DNA of 13,880 bases, taken from positions 1 through 13,880 of the forward strand of contig JAEZJL010000171.1 of assembly GCA_023415815.1 (NCBI GenBank), written 5' to 3'. A model generated the notes under the pieces. The model did not search any database. It was not told where the DNA came from and saw only the letters and a list, made by a program, of their open reading frames with translations. Position numbers and translations under genes: made by a program. Positions within the stretch are counted from its first letter, which is position 1. Every line of letters starts with the position of its first letter. Shown here piece by piece: positions 5,483 through 12,309 of the stretch. This DNA comes from Bacillota bacterium. GTDB taxonomy: Bacteria; Bacillota; Clostridia; Acetivibrionales; DTU013.

Positions 5483-7486
5483 ATGGATAAGTCAAAATTC
5501 AGATACATTGCGCTTGCGGTAACGGTGATGCTGCTTTTATCGGCCGTTTTGCCGGGAAATGCACTGGGGGCTTCCGCAGGCGGGTCGTCCGAAACTATAG
5601 TGAAGGTGGCGCCGGGCATAGGAAAAATCGACGTAAACGGCGTTTCTCTGCCGTCGGAGAAGCCCTACCTTTCGGGAAAGACCCTGTACGTACCGCTCAG
5701 GACGGTTATGGAGGCCTTTGGCGCCGATGTCCTGTGGCTTGACGGCAGCAGCATGAACGTGCTCTTCAAAAACGTATCGGCAGAGCTGAAAATAGGCAGT
5801 ACCGATTACCTCAAAAACCAGGCCGGAGAAAAGCTGACGGCCCCTCCGGTCATAAAAGATACGACCGTAATGGTGCCTTCGGATTTCATAACCGGCGCTT
5901 TCGACATTACGCAGGCGACGAAAGCGGCGACCGGTGAGACAAGCTTCACGCTGGAAAACGACGGGTCGCTCACCGACCTGTCCTTCCTGACGGGCGGCCT
6001 GAACAAGCCCGGGGCGGGCAACAGCTACTTCGGCTGGAGCCTCTCGCTGCCGAAGGGCTCCCGTATTGCGGCCCAGTCCTTCAATTCAAAAAGCGTACAA
6101 TTTGAAAACGATTATCACCATGTAGCCATAGACGTCACCGTCGACCTTGACGAAGGCGAGACGCTTGAAGAGCATTACGGCAAGCTCAAGGAAGATCCCT
6201 ACGAGGAGCTGAAGGCCGAGCTGATCGACTCAAGGCTTGAGAAGGGCCAGAAGCAGGCCTTTATAGAATTGCTTTATACGGATTCCTACGACGAAGCCGT
6301 ATACCACAGGATTTACAGCAAGGATGGCTACTTTATAAATATAGTAATTACATCGGCGGACGAATCGGACCCCGATATCCTTAAAAAGGACAAAGCCGTG
6401 GCCGATATGCTTGCCTCCTTCCGTCTGGATTACAAAGGCGGCGTCCAGGATATTTCGGACCTCTCCAGGGTGAGCTACGGCCTTGCGGGATATTCAAACT
6501 ATATTACCTCCGGAAATTCCGGAAAGAAGTATATGCCGTGGGAGATGTCCATACTGCCGGAGTGGGATCAGCTTCAGACCAACAGCGGGAGTCCGTACAT
6601 AACGGAATTCGGAGCAAGCTCGAAGGAGTACGTCAGTATTGAGGTTTCCCCCGCCGGAGACGGGACTGCCGAGGAGGCGGGCAAAAAGCTTGAGAGCGAC
6701 TATAATACCAATTTCAACCCGGCGCTGTTTTCCATAAAGAAATCCGTTTCCTCCGAGGTTGCGGGCATTTCCGCCTGGTCCATACTTTTTGATGTAAAAA
6801 TAGGGAAGGCGCAGTATACGTATGACGAAAGGCTGCTTGTATCCGGCGGTCTGACCTATGACATAACCTTCAAGCTGCCTTCCGCAGAGTATGAAAAGAA
6901 GAAAGAAAGCCTCGGGAACATGCTGAACACCTTCAAGCCGTATGCCAAGGATACCGAAGAATTATGCGCCGAAATAGACAAATACAAGTTCAATAATGAA
7001 AAAAACCGGCTCGGCAAGGACGACAGGCCTGTTTTAAGCGAAAACAAGGCTTTCCTCTGGAGTGTCAGCGTGCCCGGACGCTGGCAGAAAAACAGCCTCC
7101 CCGGGCAGAGCATGGATACCTTTTACGACCAGGCATCGGGAGGCATAATCACCGTTGAGTCTGTTTCCAGGAAGGCTGCCTCTGCCGGCAAGCCGGATGT
7201 GGAAAAATTCCGCTCGATGTCGATGGTCTCCGATATGGATCTTGAGCCAGTCAGCGTCAACAGCATACAGGCCAAGGGCAGGACTGTAAAGGTGTACAAG
7301 TACAGGATCGAAGATGAGGATAACGATAATTACGCCGATGTATACTATTACATCCTCGAAGGCGCGGACTATTCATATTGTTATATGAGCAGCATTTCGG
7401 ACCTCGCCTCGAGCAAAGCCAATCTGGATGCGCTGGCTGCCGCATGGGCTTCCTTTGCGATACTCGAAAAGGACGGAGAAAAATAA
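5483..7486 (+). CDS. Secreted stalk-domain protein with three PsbP-like units, function unknown
   Basis: A 667-residue protein with a signal peptide (about residues 1-30, no lipobox) and a copper-amine-oxidase-N-like stalk domain (about 47-160; TLYVPLRTVMEAFGADVLW, then VMVPSDFITGAF). Three similar units follow at about 184-316, 352-487 and 525-661. Each opens with a Trp-x-x-Ser-aliphatic-(x)-Pro strand (WSLSLP, WEMSILP, WSVSVP) and closes with a helix ending in a Ser/Thr-Phe pair (MLASFRL, MLNTFKP, AWASFAIL), a pattern I read as the PsbP/Mog1-like alpha-beta fold. No catalytic motif is seen. GGGAGG (5472-5477) sits 5 bases before the ATG. It follows the protease by 26 bases and shares its stalk type, so an extracytoplasmic partner, adaptor or substrate of that protease is plausible. 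The function is not known. Confidence 0.85.
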   Translation: MDKSKFRYIALAVTVMLLLSAVLPGNALGASAGGSSETIVKVAPGIGKIDVNGVSLPSEKPYLSGKTLYVPLRTVMEAFGADVLWLDGSSMNVLFKNVSAELKIGSTDYLKNQAGEKLTAPPVIKDTTVMVPSDFITGAFDITQATKAATGETSFTLENDGSLTDLSFLTGGLNKPGAGNSYFGWSLSLPKGSRIAAQSFNSKSVQFENDYHHVAIDVTVDLDEGETLEEHYGKLKEDPYEELKAELIDSRLEKGQKQAFIELLYTDSYDEAVYHRIYSKDGYFINIVITSADESDPDILKKDKAVADMLASFRLDYKGGVQDISDLSRVSYGLAGYSNYITSGNSGKKYMPWEMSILPEWDQLQTNSGSPYITEFGASSKEYVSIEVSPAGDGTAEEAGKKLESDYNTNFNPALFSIKKSVSSEVAGISAWSILFDVKIGKAQYTYDERLLVSGGLTYDITFKLPSAEYEKKKESLGNMLNTFKPYAKDTEELCAEIDKYKFNNEKNRLGKDDRPVLSENKAFLWSVSVPGRWQKNSLPGQSMDTFYDQASGGIITVESVSRKAASAGKPDVEKFRSMSMVSDMDLEPVSVNSIQAKGRTVKVYKYRIEDEDNDNYADVYYYILEGADYSYCYMSSISDLASSKANLDALAAAWASFAILEKDGEK

Positions 7487-7490
7487 GCGT

Positions 7491-8792
7491 ATGCTTGACA
7501 GGAAGGAACCTCTGGCATTCAGGATGAGCCCGAGGACGATCGAGGAGTTTGTGGGACAGGAGCATATCACCGGCAAGGGTAAAATGCTCTACAGGATGAT
7601 CAAGGCCGACCGCATATCCTCAATAATATTATACGGACCGCCCGGCACCGGCAAGACCTCGCTTGCAAGGATTATTGCCGCTACGACGAAGTCCAGCTTT
7701 GAGAAGCTGAACGCGGTGACCTCTGGTGTGGCGGATATAAAGCGGGTTGCCTCGGATACGCTGAATCCCCTTATTAACCCGGGCGGCAGAACGGTGCTCT
7801 TCATAGACGAAATACACCGCTTCAACAAATCCCAGCAGGACGCCCTGCTGCCCTATGTTGAGAACGGCACCATCGTGCTAATCGGGGCCACGACGGAAAA
7901 CCCGTTTTTCGAGGTGAACAAGGCCCTCATTTCCAGGTCGTCGGTCTTCATGCTCAAGCCGCTTACCGAAAAGCACATTGCTCAAATAGTAAGCTCCGCC
8001 CTCGTCGACAGCGAGAGGGGACTGGGCTCCTACAATCTGAAGGTGGACGAGGACGCTCTGGAATACCTTGCCGCCGTCTCCAACGGCGACGCCAGGGCGG
8101 CGCTCAACGCAATCGAGCTGGCGGCCGTCACCTCGGAAATCAAGGCTGACGGAAGCATTCATGTGAGCATGGAAACCATTGAGGAATGTGTCCAGAAGAA
8201 GGTCATCACCTTTGACAAATCCGGGGAGGCGCATTATGATAATATAAGCGCGTTTATAAAATCCATGCGCGGCAGCGCCCCGGACGCCGCCGTATTTTAC
8301 CTGGCCCGCGCCCTCTATGCGGGAGAGGATCCCGAGTTTCTCGCCCGGAGAATAATGATATGCGCCTCGGAGGACGTAGGCATGGCCAATTCCAACGCGC
8401 TTCAGGTCGCGGTCGCCGCAGCCGAAGCCGTCAGGATGATCGGCATGCCCGAGGCTAAGCTGATACTGGCCCACGCCGCGGTAATGGTGGCTACGAGCCC
8501 GAAGTCCAACTCCTGCTATATGGCTCTTGAAAAAGCGATGCAGGATATTGAGACAAAAAGGACGGGAGAGGTGCCCATGCATCTGAGGAATGCGCCCGCG
8601 AAAGGTATGGAACGCCTGGGCTACGGCAAGGGCTACAAATATGCGCACGATTACCCCGGAAATATCGTGAGGCAGGAGTTTTTACCGGAGGAGGTCGCCG
8701 GTACGATATATTACGAACCCTCTTCAAACGGCTTCGAGGCCAGGATCAAGGAATGGCTCGACAGGTTCAGGAGCGGGGGACGGGAGGATTGA
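7491..8792 (+). CDS. rarA: Replication-associated recombination protein A (AAA+ ATPase)
   Basis: A 433-residue RarA/MgsA family ATPase, related to clamp-loader subunits and eukaryotic WRNIP1/Mgs1. It acts at stalled replication forks and ssDNA junctions in the cytoplasm. The order is: N-terminal block FRMSPRTIEEFVGQEHI, Walker A GPPGTGKT (residues 49-56, K55), Walker B VLFIDE (102-107) with IHRFNKSQQDALLP, sensor 1 GATTENPFFEVN, arginine finger region ALISRSSVF, then the C-terminal tetramerisation region (HYDNISAFIKSMRGSAPDAA, ICASEDVGMANSNAL, MHLRNAPAKGM). The start at 7491 lies 4 bases after the previous stop, with its GGAG site (7474-7477) inside the upstream gene. An upstream frame opening at 7428 overlaps that gene and adds non-family residues. 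Its position among envelope genes is unusual. Confidence 0.95.
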   Translation: MLDRKEPLAFRMSPRTIEEFVGQEHITGKGKMLYRMIKADRISSIILYGPPGTGKTSLARIIAATTKSSFEKLNAVTSGVADIKRVASDTLNPLINPGGRTVLFIDEIHRFNKSQQDALLPYVENGTIVLIGATTENPFFEVNKALISRSSVFMLKPLTEKHIAQIVSSALVDSERGLGSYNLKVDEDALEYLAAVSNGDARAALNAIELAAVTSEIKADGSIHVSMETIEECVQKKVITFDKSGEAHYDNISAFIKSMRGSAPDAAVFYLARALYAGEDPEFLARRIMICASEDVGMANSNALQVAVAAAEAVRMIGMPEAKLILAHAAVMVATSPKSNSCYMALEKAMQDIETKRTGEVPMHLRNAPAKGMERLGYGKGYKYAHDYPGNIVRQEFLPEEVAGTIYYEPSSNGFEARIKEWLDRFRSGGRED

Positions 8793-8793
8793 C

Positions 8794-9030
8794 ATGGTAA
8801 GAAGGATAACTGCCTGGGTGCTGCTGGCCGGGTTTCTGTTTCTGATATTGAACCTGATAGTTCTGAGATACTATTGGCAGCTCAGTATGGTAATATACCT
8901 CATCATCGTTTTCGTTTTCATCCTTACGAACAGACAGGGAGGAAAAACCGGCACAAGGCGCGCCGACGACGCACAGGAAAGCCGCGAGGACGGTGTAAAC
9001 GATAACGAGGGCAAAGAGGGCGGGGAGTGA
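8794..9030 (+). CDS. Small two-helix membrane protein
   Basis: A 78-residue protein of no recognised family. Two hydrophobic segments are clear: about residues 5-25 (ITAWVLLAGFLFLILNLIVL) and 31-46 (LSMVIYLIIVFVFILT), joined by a short RYYWQ turn. MVRR at the N-terminus and NRQGGK after helix 2 suggest both ends face the cytoplasm. The last 30 residues are hydrophilic, charged, mainly acidic and probably disordered. The ATG at 8794 begins one base after the rarA stop, with GGGAGG at 8781-8786 inside rarA, and the stop overlaps the larA Shine-Dalgarno region. Translation coupling to both neighbours is likely. It could help locate a partner at the membrane, but nothing in the sequence shows this. 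Confidence 0.75.
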   Translation: MVRRITAWVLLAGFLFLILNLIVLRYYWQLSMVIYLIIVFVFILTNRQGGKTGTRRADDAQESREDGVNDNEGKEGGE

Positions 9031-9035
9031 GCATA

Positions 9036-10280
9036 ATGCATTTCAAATACGGCTTTGGCAAGACATATAAGGAATTTGACATAGATGATTCACGTATAAT
9101 CGCTGAACTGCGGCAAAACGAGGTGGATGTCGGCCTGACAGGACAGGATGAGGTCAGACGCGCACTTACCGAGCCCATCGGCTCTCCAAGTCTTTCCCGG
9201 ATCGTAAAGCCGGGCGAAAAAATAGCCGTTATCACCAGCGACATCACCAGGCCCATGCCCAGCAGGACAGTGCTTCCTCCGGTACTTGAGGACTTGCTGT
9301 CCGCAGGCGTTAGATATGAGGATATAACCATCGTGTTCGCTCTGGGAAACCACAGGAAGCAAACGCCCAAGGAAATGAAATACCTTGTCGGCGAGGACAT
9401 CTACGAAAAGGTAAGATGCGTCGACAGCGACCCCTCGGACTGCACCATGCTGGGGACAACGAAACGCGGCACACCGGTTGAGATATTCAATGAGGTTGTA
9501 AATGCCGATAGGAGGATATGCCTCGGCAATATAGAATACCACTATTTTGCGGGCTACAGTGGAGGCGCCAAGGCCATTATGCCCGGCGTTTCGACCAGGG
9601 CCGCCATACAGGCCAACCACAGCGCAATGGTCATGGACGAGGCAAGAGCAGGCCATATGGACGGCAATCCCGTAAGGGAGGATATCGAAGAAGTCGTAAG
9701 CTTTGTACCCATAGATTTCATTGTGAATGTGGTGCTCGACGAAAAAAAGAACATTATAAAAACTGTAGCGGGACATCACATAGAAGCGCACAGGGAGGGC
9801 TGCAGGTTCCTGGACAGCCTGTACAAGGCAAGGATACCCTGCAAGGCCGACATCGTCGTAACGACGCCCGGAGGCTACCCCAAGGACATAAACCTCTACC
9901 AGGCCCAGAAGGCCCTGGATAACGCCAAGCATGCGATCAGGGACGGCGGTATAATCATCCTTCTCGCCGCGTGCCCCGAGCGCTACGGCGAAGAAGTCTT
10001 TGAAAGATGGATCATGGAGTCCGCATCCCCGGACGACCTTATCAACGGAATCAAAAGAAACTTCGAGCTCGGAGGCCACAAGGCCGCGGCGATTGCGCTT
10101 GTCGAAAAGAAGGCCGGCGTCTTTATGGTGTCCGAAATGGATGCGGGGCTTGTTGAAAAGCTGTATATGGAGCCTTTCACAGACGTGAATAACGCTCTGG
10201 AAGAGGCCTTTGAGAGGCTGGGCAGGGATTCGAACGTCCTGCTGATGCCCTTCGGAGGCTCAACCCTGCCGGTGCTCTGA
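9036..10280 (+). CDS. larA: LarA-family nickel-dependent alpha-hydroxyacid racemase/epimerase
   Basis: A 414-residue LarA (former DUF2088) protein. LarA of Lactobacillus plantarum racemises lactate by hydride transfer to a nickel-pincer nucleotide tethered to Lys184 and liganded by His200. The matching residues are here with the same spacing: H169, K179 and H195 in YHYFAGYSGGAK...NHSAM (compare H174, K184, H200). SDITRP (R72) and GNHRKQT (H106) match the substrate and catalytic arginine and histidine. The C-terminal LarA domain follows (VVTTPGGYPKDINLYQAQKA). The ATG at 9036 has GGGAG at 9023-9027 at an 8-base gap; a GTG at 9027 lies inside that site. LarA homologues act on several hydroxyacids, so lactate is not assured. 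No cofactor genes (larB, larC, larE) lie in the window. It is the last gene of the run. Confidence 0.9.
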   Translation: MHFKYGFGKTYKEFDIDDSRIIAELRQNEVDVGLTGQDEVRRALTEPIGSPSLSRIVKPGEKIAVITSDITRPMPSRTVLPPVLEDLLSAGVRYEDITIVFALGNHRKQTPKEMKYLVGEDIYEKVRCVDSDPSDCTMLGTTKRGTPVEIFNEVVNADRRICLGNIEYHYFAGYSGGAKAIMPGVSTRAAIQANHSAMVMDEARAGHMDGNPVREDIEEVVSFVPIDFIVNVVLDEKKNIIKTVAGHHIEAHREGCRFLDSLYKARIPCKADIVVTTPGGYPKDINLYQAQKALDNAKHAIRDGGIIILLAACPERYGEEVFERWIMESASPDDLINGIKRNFELGGHKAAAIALVEKKAGVFMVSEMDAGLVEKLYMEPFTDVNNALEEAFERLGRDSNVLLMPFGGSTLPVL

Positions 10281-10308
10281 AGCCTCACAATTTTATTCGT
10301 GAATAGTG

Positions 10309-10337
10309 TTGACATTTCACAATTTAAGTGCTAATCT
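10309..10337 (+). promoter_or_regulatory. Promoter of the isc operon
   Basis: TTGACA (10309-10314) and TAATCT (10332-10337) are separated by 17 bases, with TGC directly before the -10, making an extended -10 as well. The predicted start is near 10344. TCACAATTT occurs twice, at 10285-10293 and 10317-10325 (32 bases apart), on either side of the -35 hexamer. Confidence 0.82.
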
Positions 10338-10343
10338 ATTTTA

Positions 10344-10361
10344 TGAATTCCTAGTAATTCA
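10344..10361 (+). promoter_or_regulatory. Operator-like palindrome at the isc start site
   Basis: TGAATTCCTAGTAATTCA is an 18-base palindrome with a single mismatched pair. It covers the predicted transcription start, where a bound repressor would block initiation. A second, overlapping symmetry, TAGT (10352-10355) and ACTA (10361-10364), sits in the same region. Self-repression by the IscR encoded downstream is the natural reading, but that is inference. Confidence 0.55.
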
Positions 10362-10424
10362 CTAAGTTATCAAAGCCGCGCGGCGCGATATACTTTTATC
10401 ATTGAATTAGGAAGGCAGCCAAAA

Positions 10425-10454
10425 GTGCAAAAAGCAGGGACTCCATGTCCCTGA
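10425..10454 (+). CDS. Possible 9-codon leader peptide before iscR
   Basis: GTG at 10425 opens the frame MQKAGTPCP, ending in TGA at 10452-10454. AGGAAGG at 10409-10415 lies 9 bases upstream, good ribosome-binding spacing. The frame runs through the whole hairpin at 10435-10453, and its single Cys codon (10446-10448) lies at the loop and right arm. A ribosome translating it would keep the hairpin from forming. The frame is very short and may be chance. Confidence 0.3.
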   Translation: MQKAGTPCP

Positions 10455-10461
10455 GATTTTT
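10435..10461 (+). terminator. Terminator-like hairpin in the iscR leader
   Basis: CAGGGAC (10435-10441) pairs perfectly with GTCCCTG (10447-10453) around a 5-base loop. AGA and then TTTTT (10457-10461) follow. It lies between the isc promoter and the iscR start, so it could attenuate the operon. The three bases between stem and T-tract weaken it as a terminator. Confidence 0.5.
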
Positions 10462-10494
10462 ACGGTGCTATTGGACGGGAACGGAGGCGATGGA

Positions 10495-10944
10495 ATGAAG
10501 CTGTCAACCAAGGGCAGATATGGCCTGAAAGCCATGCTCGACCTGGCGGTACACAATTCGGAGGGACAGGTCGTACTAAAGAGCATTGCCGAAAGGCAAG
10601 GTATCTCGGAGAATTATCTCGAACAGCTTTTTGCCGTACTTAAAAAGCAAAAGCTTGTAAAGAGCATACGCGGCTCCCAGGGCGGCTACACTCTGGCGGA
10701 AAGCCCGGAGAATATAAGCGTTGGCAGCATACTGCGGGCGATGGAGGGCTCGTTGGCCCCGGTAGACTGTGTAGCCGAGGACAACGCCGTGGAGTGCGAC
10801 AGACTGGACTGCTGCGTTACAAGAGGGATATGGCTCAAGATACGCGACAGCATAAATGCAGTCATCGATTCGACGTCCCTGCAGGACCTTGTCGACGACT
10901 ATAAGAAATCCGCCGGTAAGGACGATTCAATGTATTTCATTTAG
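10495..10944 (+). CDS. iscR: Rrf2-family transcriptional regulator, IscR-like
   Basis: A 149-residue Rrf2 regulator. The N-terminus MKLSTKGRYGLKAMLDLA and the winged helix (about residues 25-65: SIAERQGISENYLEQLFAVLKK, then SIRGSQGGYTLA) are typical. The likely Fe-S ligand region PVDC...CDRLDCCVTR has cysteines at 92, 101, 106 and 107. E. coli IscR binds its [2Fe-2S] cluster through C92, C98, C104 and H107, so C92 matches and the rest follows the Firmicute-like spacing, with one extra cysteine. The start at 10495 has GGAGG at 10483-10487; an in-frame GTG at 10465 lies upstream of that site. It heads the cluster iscR-iscS-iscU-mnmA, so cluster-dependent control of that operon is the likely role. 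It could instead resemble the cysteine regulator CymR, but the conserved Cys region argues for a cluster sensor. Confidence 0.9.
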   Translation: MKLSTKGRYGLKAMLDLAVHNSEGQVVLKSIAERQGISENYLEQLFAVLKKQKLVKSIRGSQGGYTLAESPENISVGSILRAMEGSLAPVDCVAEDNAVECDRLDCCVTRGIWLKIRDSINAVIDSTSLQDLVDDYKKSAGKDDSMYFI

Positions 10945-11049
10945 CTGAAACCGGCCAATAACATGTTTAAAAACACCCTAAAAGGGAAAAGAATAGAAAA
11001 GCGCAAAAATATATAAATCCAGCTTTTACAGTTATAAAGGAGTACCGAT

Positions 11050-12228
11050 ATGACAGACAGAATGATCTATCTCGACCATGCCGCGACTACGCCGGTAAAG
11101 CCGGAGGTCCTTGAAGCAATGCTGCCGTATTTCACGGAAAGGTTCGGCAACGCTTCGTCCATATATACGATAGGCCGGGAAAGCAAGAAGGCTATAGAAG
11201 AAGCCAGGGATAAGGTTGCCGCCGCCCTGCATGCCCAGCCGAGGGAGATATTCTTTACAGGCTCCGGCACCGAGGCGGACAACTGGGCTATAAAAGGCGC
11301 GGCATATGCCAACAGGCAGAAGGGAAACCACATCATAACAACGGCGACCGAGCACCACGCCGTACTGCATACCTGCCAGTATCTTGAAAGCGACGGTTTT
11401 GAGGTTACATACCTCCCGGTCGATGAAAACGGGCTCGTGACGCCCGAACAGGTACAGGCCGCCGTCAAGCCGAATACCATTCTTATAACGGTGATGTTTG
11501 CAAACAACGAAATAGGGACGATACAGCCAATTGCGGAGATAGGCCGCATTGCGAGGGAAAAGGGCATATGTTTCCATACCGATGCCGTACAGGCCGTCGG
11601 GAACATACCGATAAATGTTGAAGATCTGAAAGTAGATATGCTTTCTCTTTCCTCGCACAAGTTTTACGGTCCAAAGGGTATAGGCGCCCTGTATGTGCGG
11701 AAGGGAATCAAGCTCACCTCCTTCATGCACGGAGGAGCTCAGGAGAGGGGAAGAAGGGCAAGCACGGAAAATGTCGCCGCCATCGTCGGTCTCGGCAAAG
11801 CCATTGAGCTTGCCACCCAAAATGTAGACGCTTACAACGCCAAGCTCCTGGCCCTGCGCGACAGGACGATTTCGGAGATACAGAAAAAAATCCCGTTTGT
11901 CAGGCTCAACGGCGACAGATATAAAAGGCTTCCCGGCAATGTAAACTTCTCCTTTGAATTCATCGAAGGTGAATCGCTGCTGCTGATGCTTGATATGAAG
12001 GGTATAGCGGGCTCAAGCGGCTCCGCCTGTACCTCGGGCTCGCTGGACCCCTCGCACGTGCTGCTGGCGATAGGCCTGCCGCATGAAATCGCCCACGGCT
12101 CACTCAGGCTGACCTTCGGCGAGGACAATTCCGACGCCGATATCGATTATCTGATGGAGGTCCTTCCGGAAATAGTACAGAGGCTGAGGGAAATGTCGCC
12201 GCTTTATGAAACGCACAGCAGAAGATAG
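11050..12228 (+). CDS. iscS: Cysteine desulfurase (NifS/IscS family)
   Basis: A 392-residue PLP enzyme that converts cysteine to alanine and a protein-bound persulfide, giving sulfur for Fe-S clusters and tRNA thiolation. Motifs seen: YLDHAATTPV, FTGSGTEADNWAIKG, TEHHAVLH, ANNEIGTIQPI, HTDAVQAVG, and SSHKFYGPKGIGALYVR with the PLP lysine K204. The mobile catalytic cysteine is C327 in SGSACTSGSLDPSHVL, within a class I-type loop (E. coli IscS: K206, C328). AAAGGAG (11036-11042) precedes the ATG by 7 bases. The 105-base gap after iscR is AT-rich, with only a trivial 4-bp hairpin at CCCTAAAAGGG. It directly precedes iscU and mnmA, the two sulfur recipients. Clostridial genes of this kind are often named nifS. 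Confidence 0.96.
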   Translation: MTDRMIYLDHAATTPVKPEVLEAMLPYFTERFGNASSIYTIGRESKKAIEEARDKVAAALHAQPREIFFTGSGTEADNWAIKGAAYANRQKGNHIITTATEHHAVLHTCQYLESDGFEVTYLPVDENGLVTPEQVQAAVKPNTILITVMFANNEIGTIQPIAEIGRIAREKGICFHTDAVQAVGNIPINVEDLKVDMLSLSSHKFYGPKGIGALYVRKGIKLTSFMHGGAQERGRRASTENVAAIVGLGKAIELATQNVDAYNAKLLALRDRTISEIQKKIPFVRLNGDRYKRLPGNVNFSFEFIEGESLLLMLDMKGIAGSSGSACTSGSLDPSHVLLAIGLPHEIAHGSLRLTFGEDNSDADIDYLMEVLPEIVQRLREMSPLYETHSRR

Positions 12229-12246
12229 TATATATAAATTCAACAA

Positions 12247-12287
12247 GCTGCAAAAAGATTTGGGATAAGCGCAAATGTTTTTGCAGC
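12247..12287 (+). other. Very stable intercistronic hairpin between iscS and iscU
   Basis: GCTGCAAAAA (12247-12256) pairs perfectly with TTTTTGCAGC (12278-12287). After a single G/G mismatch, ATTTG (12258-12262) pairs with CAAAT (12272-12276) around a 9-base loop. That is 15 pairs in a 16-position stem. No T-tract follows on either strand, so it is not an intrinsic terminator. It ends just upstream of the weak iscU ribosome binding site (GAAGG near 12298-12302). A role in mRNA processing, stability or graded translation of the two genes is inference. Confidence 0.75.
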
Positions 12288-12309
12288 AGAACAGAAAGAA
12301 GGTATAGCA

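Noticed and set aside
7428..7490. Longer rarA reading from 7428
   Set aside because: It overlaps the end of the upstream gene by about 60 bases and adds residues unlike RarA; the ATG at 7491 fits.
9027..9035. GTG start for larA at 9027
   Set aside because: The GTG falls within the GGGAG ribosome site; the ATG at 9036 has ideal spacing.
9518..9922. + strand frame of 134 codons inside larA
   Set aside because: Out-of-frame shadow of the conserved larA core, rich in Arg/Gln/Gly as expected from frame-shifted GC-rich codons.
10465..10494. GTG start for iscR at 10465
   Set aside because: It lies upstream of GGAGG (10483-10487), and the Rrf2 family begins at MKLSTKGRYG.
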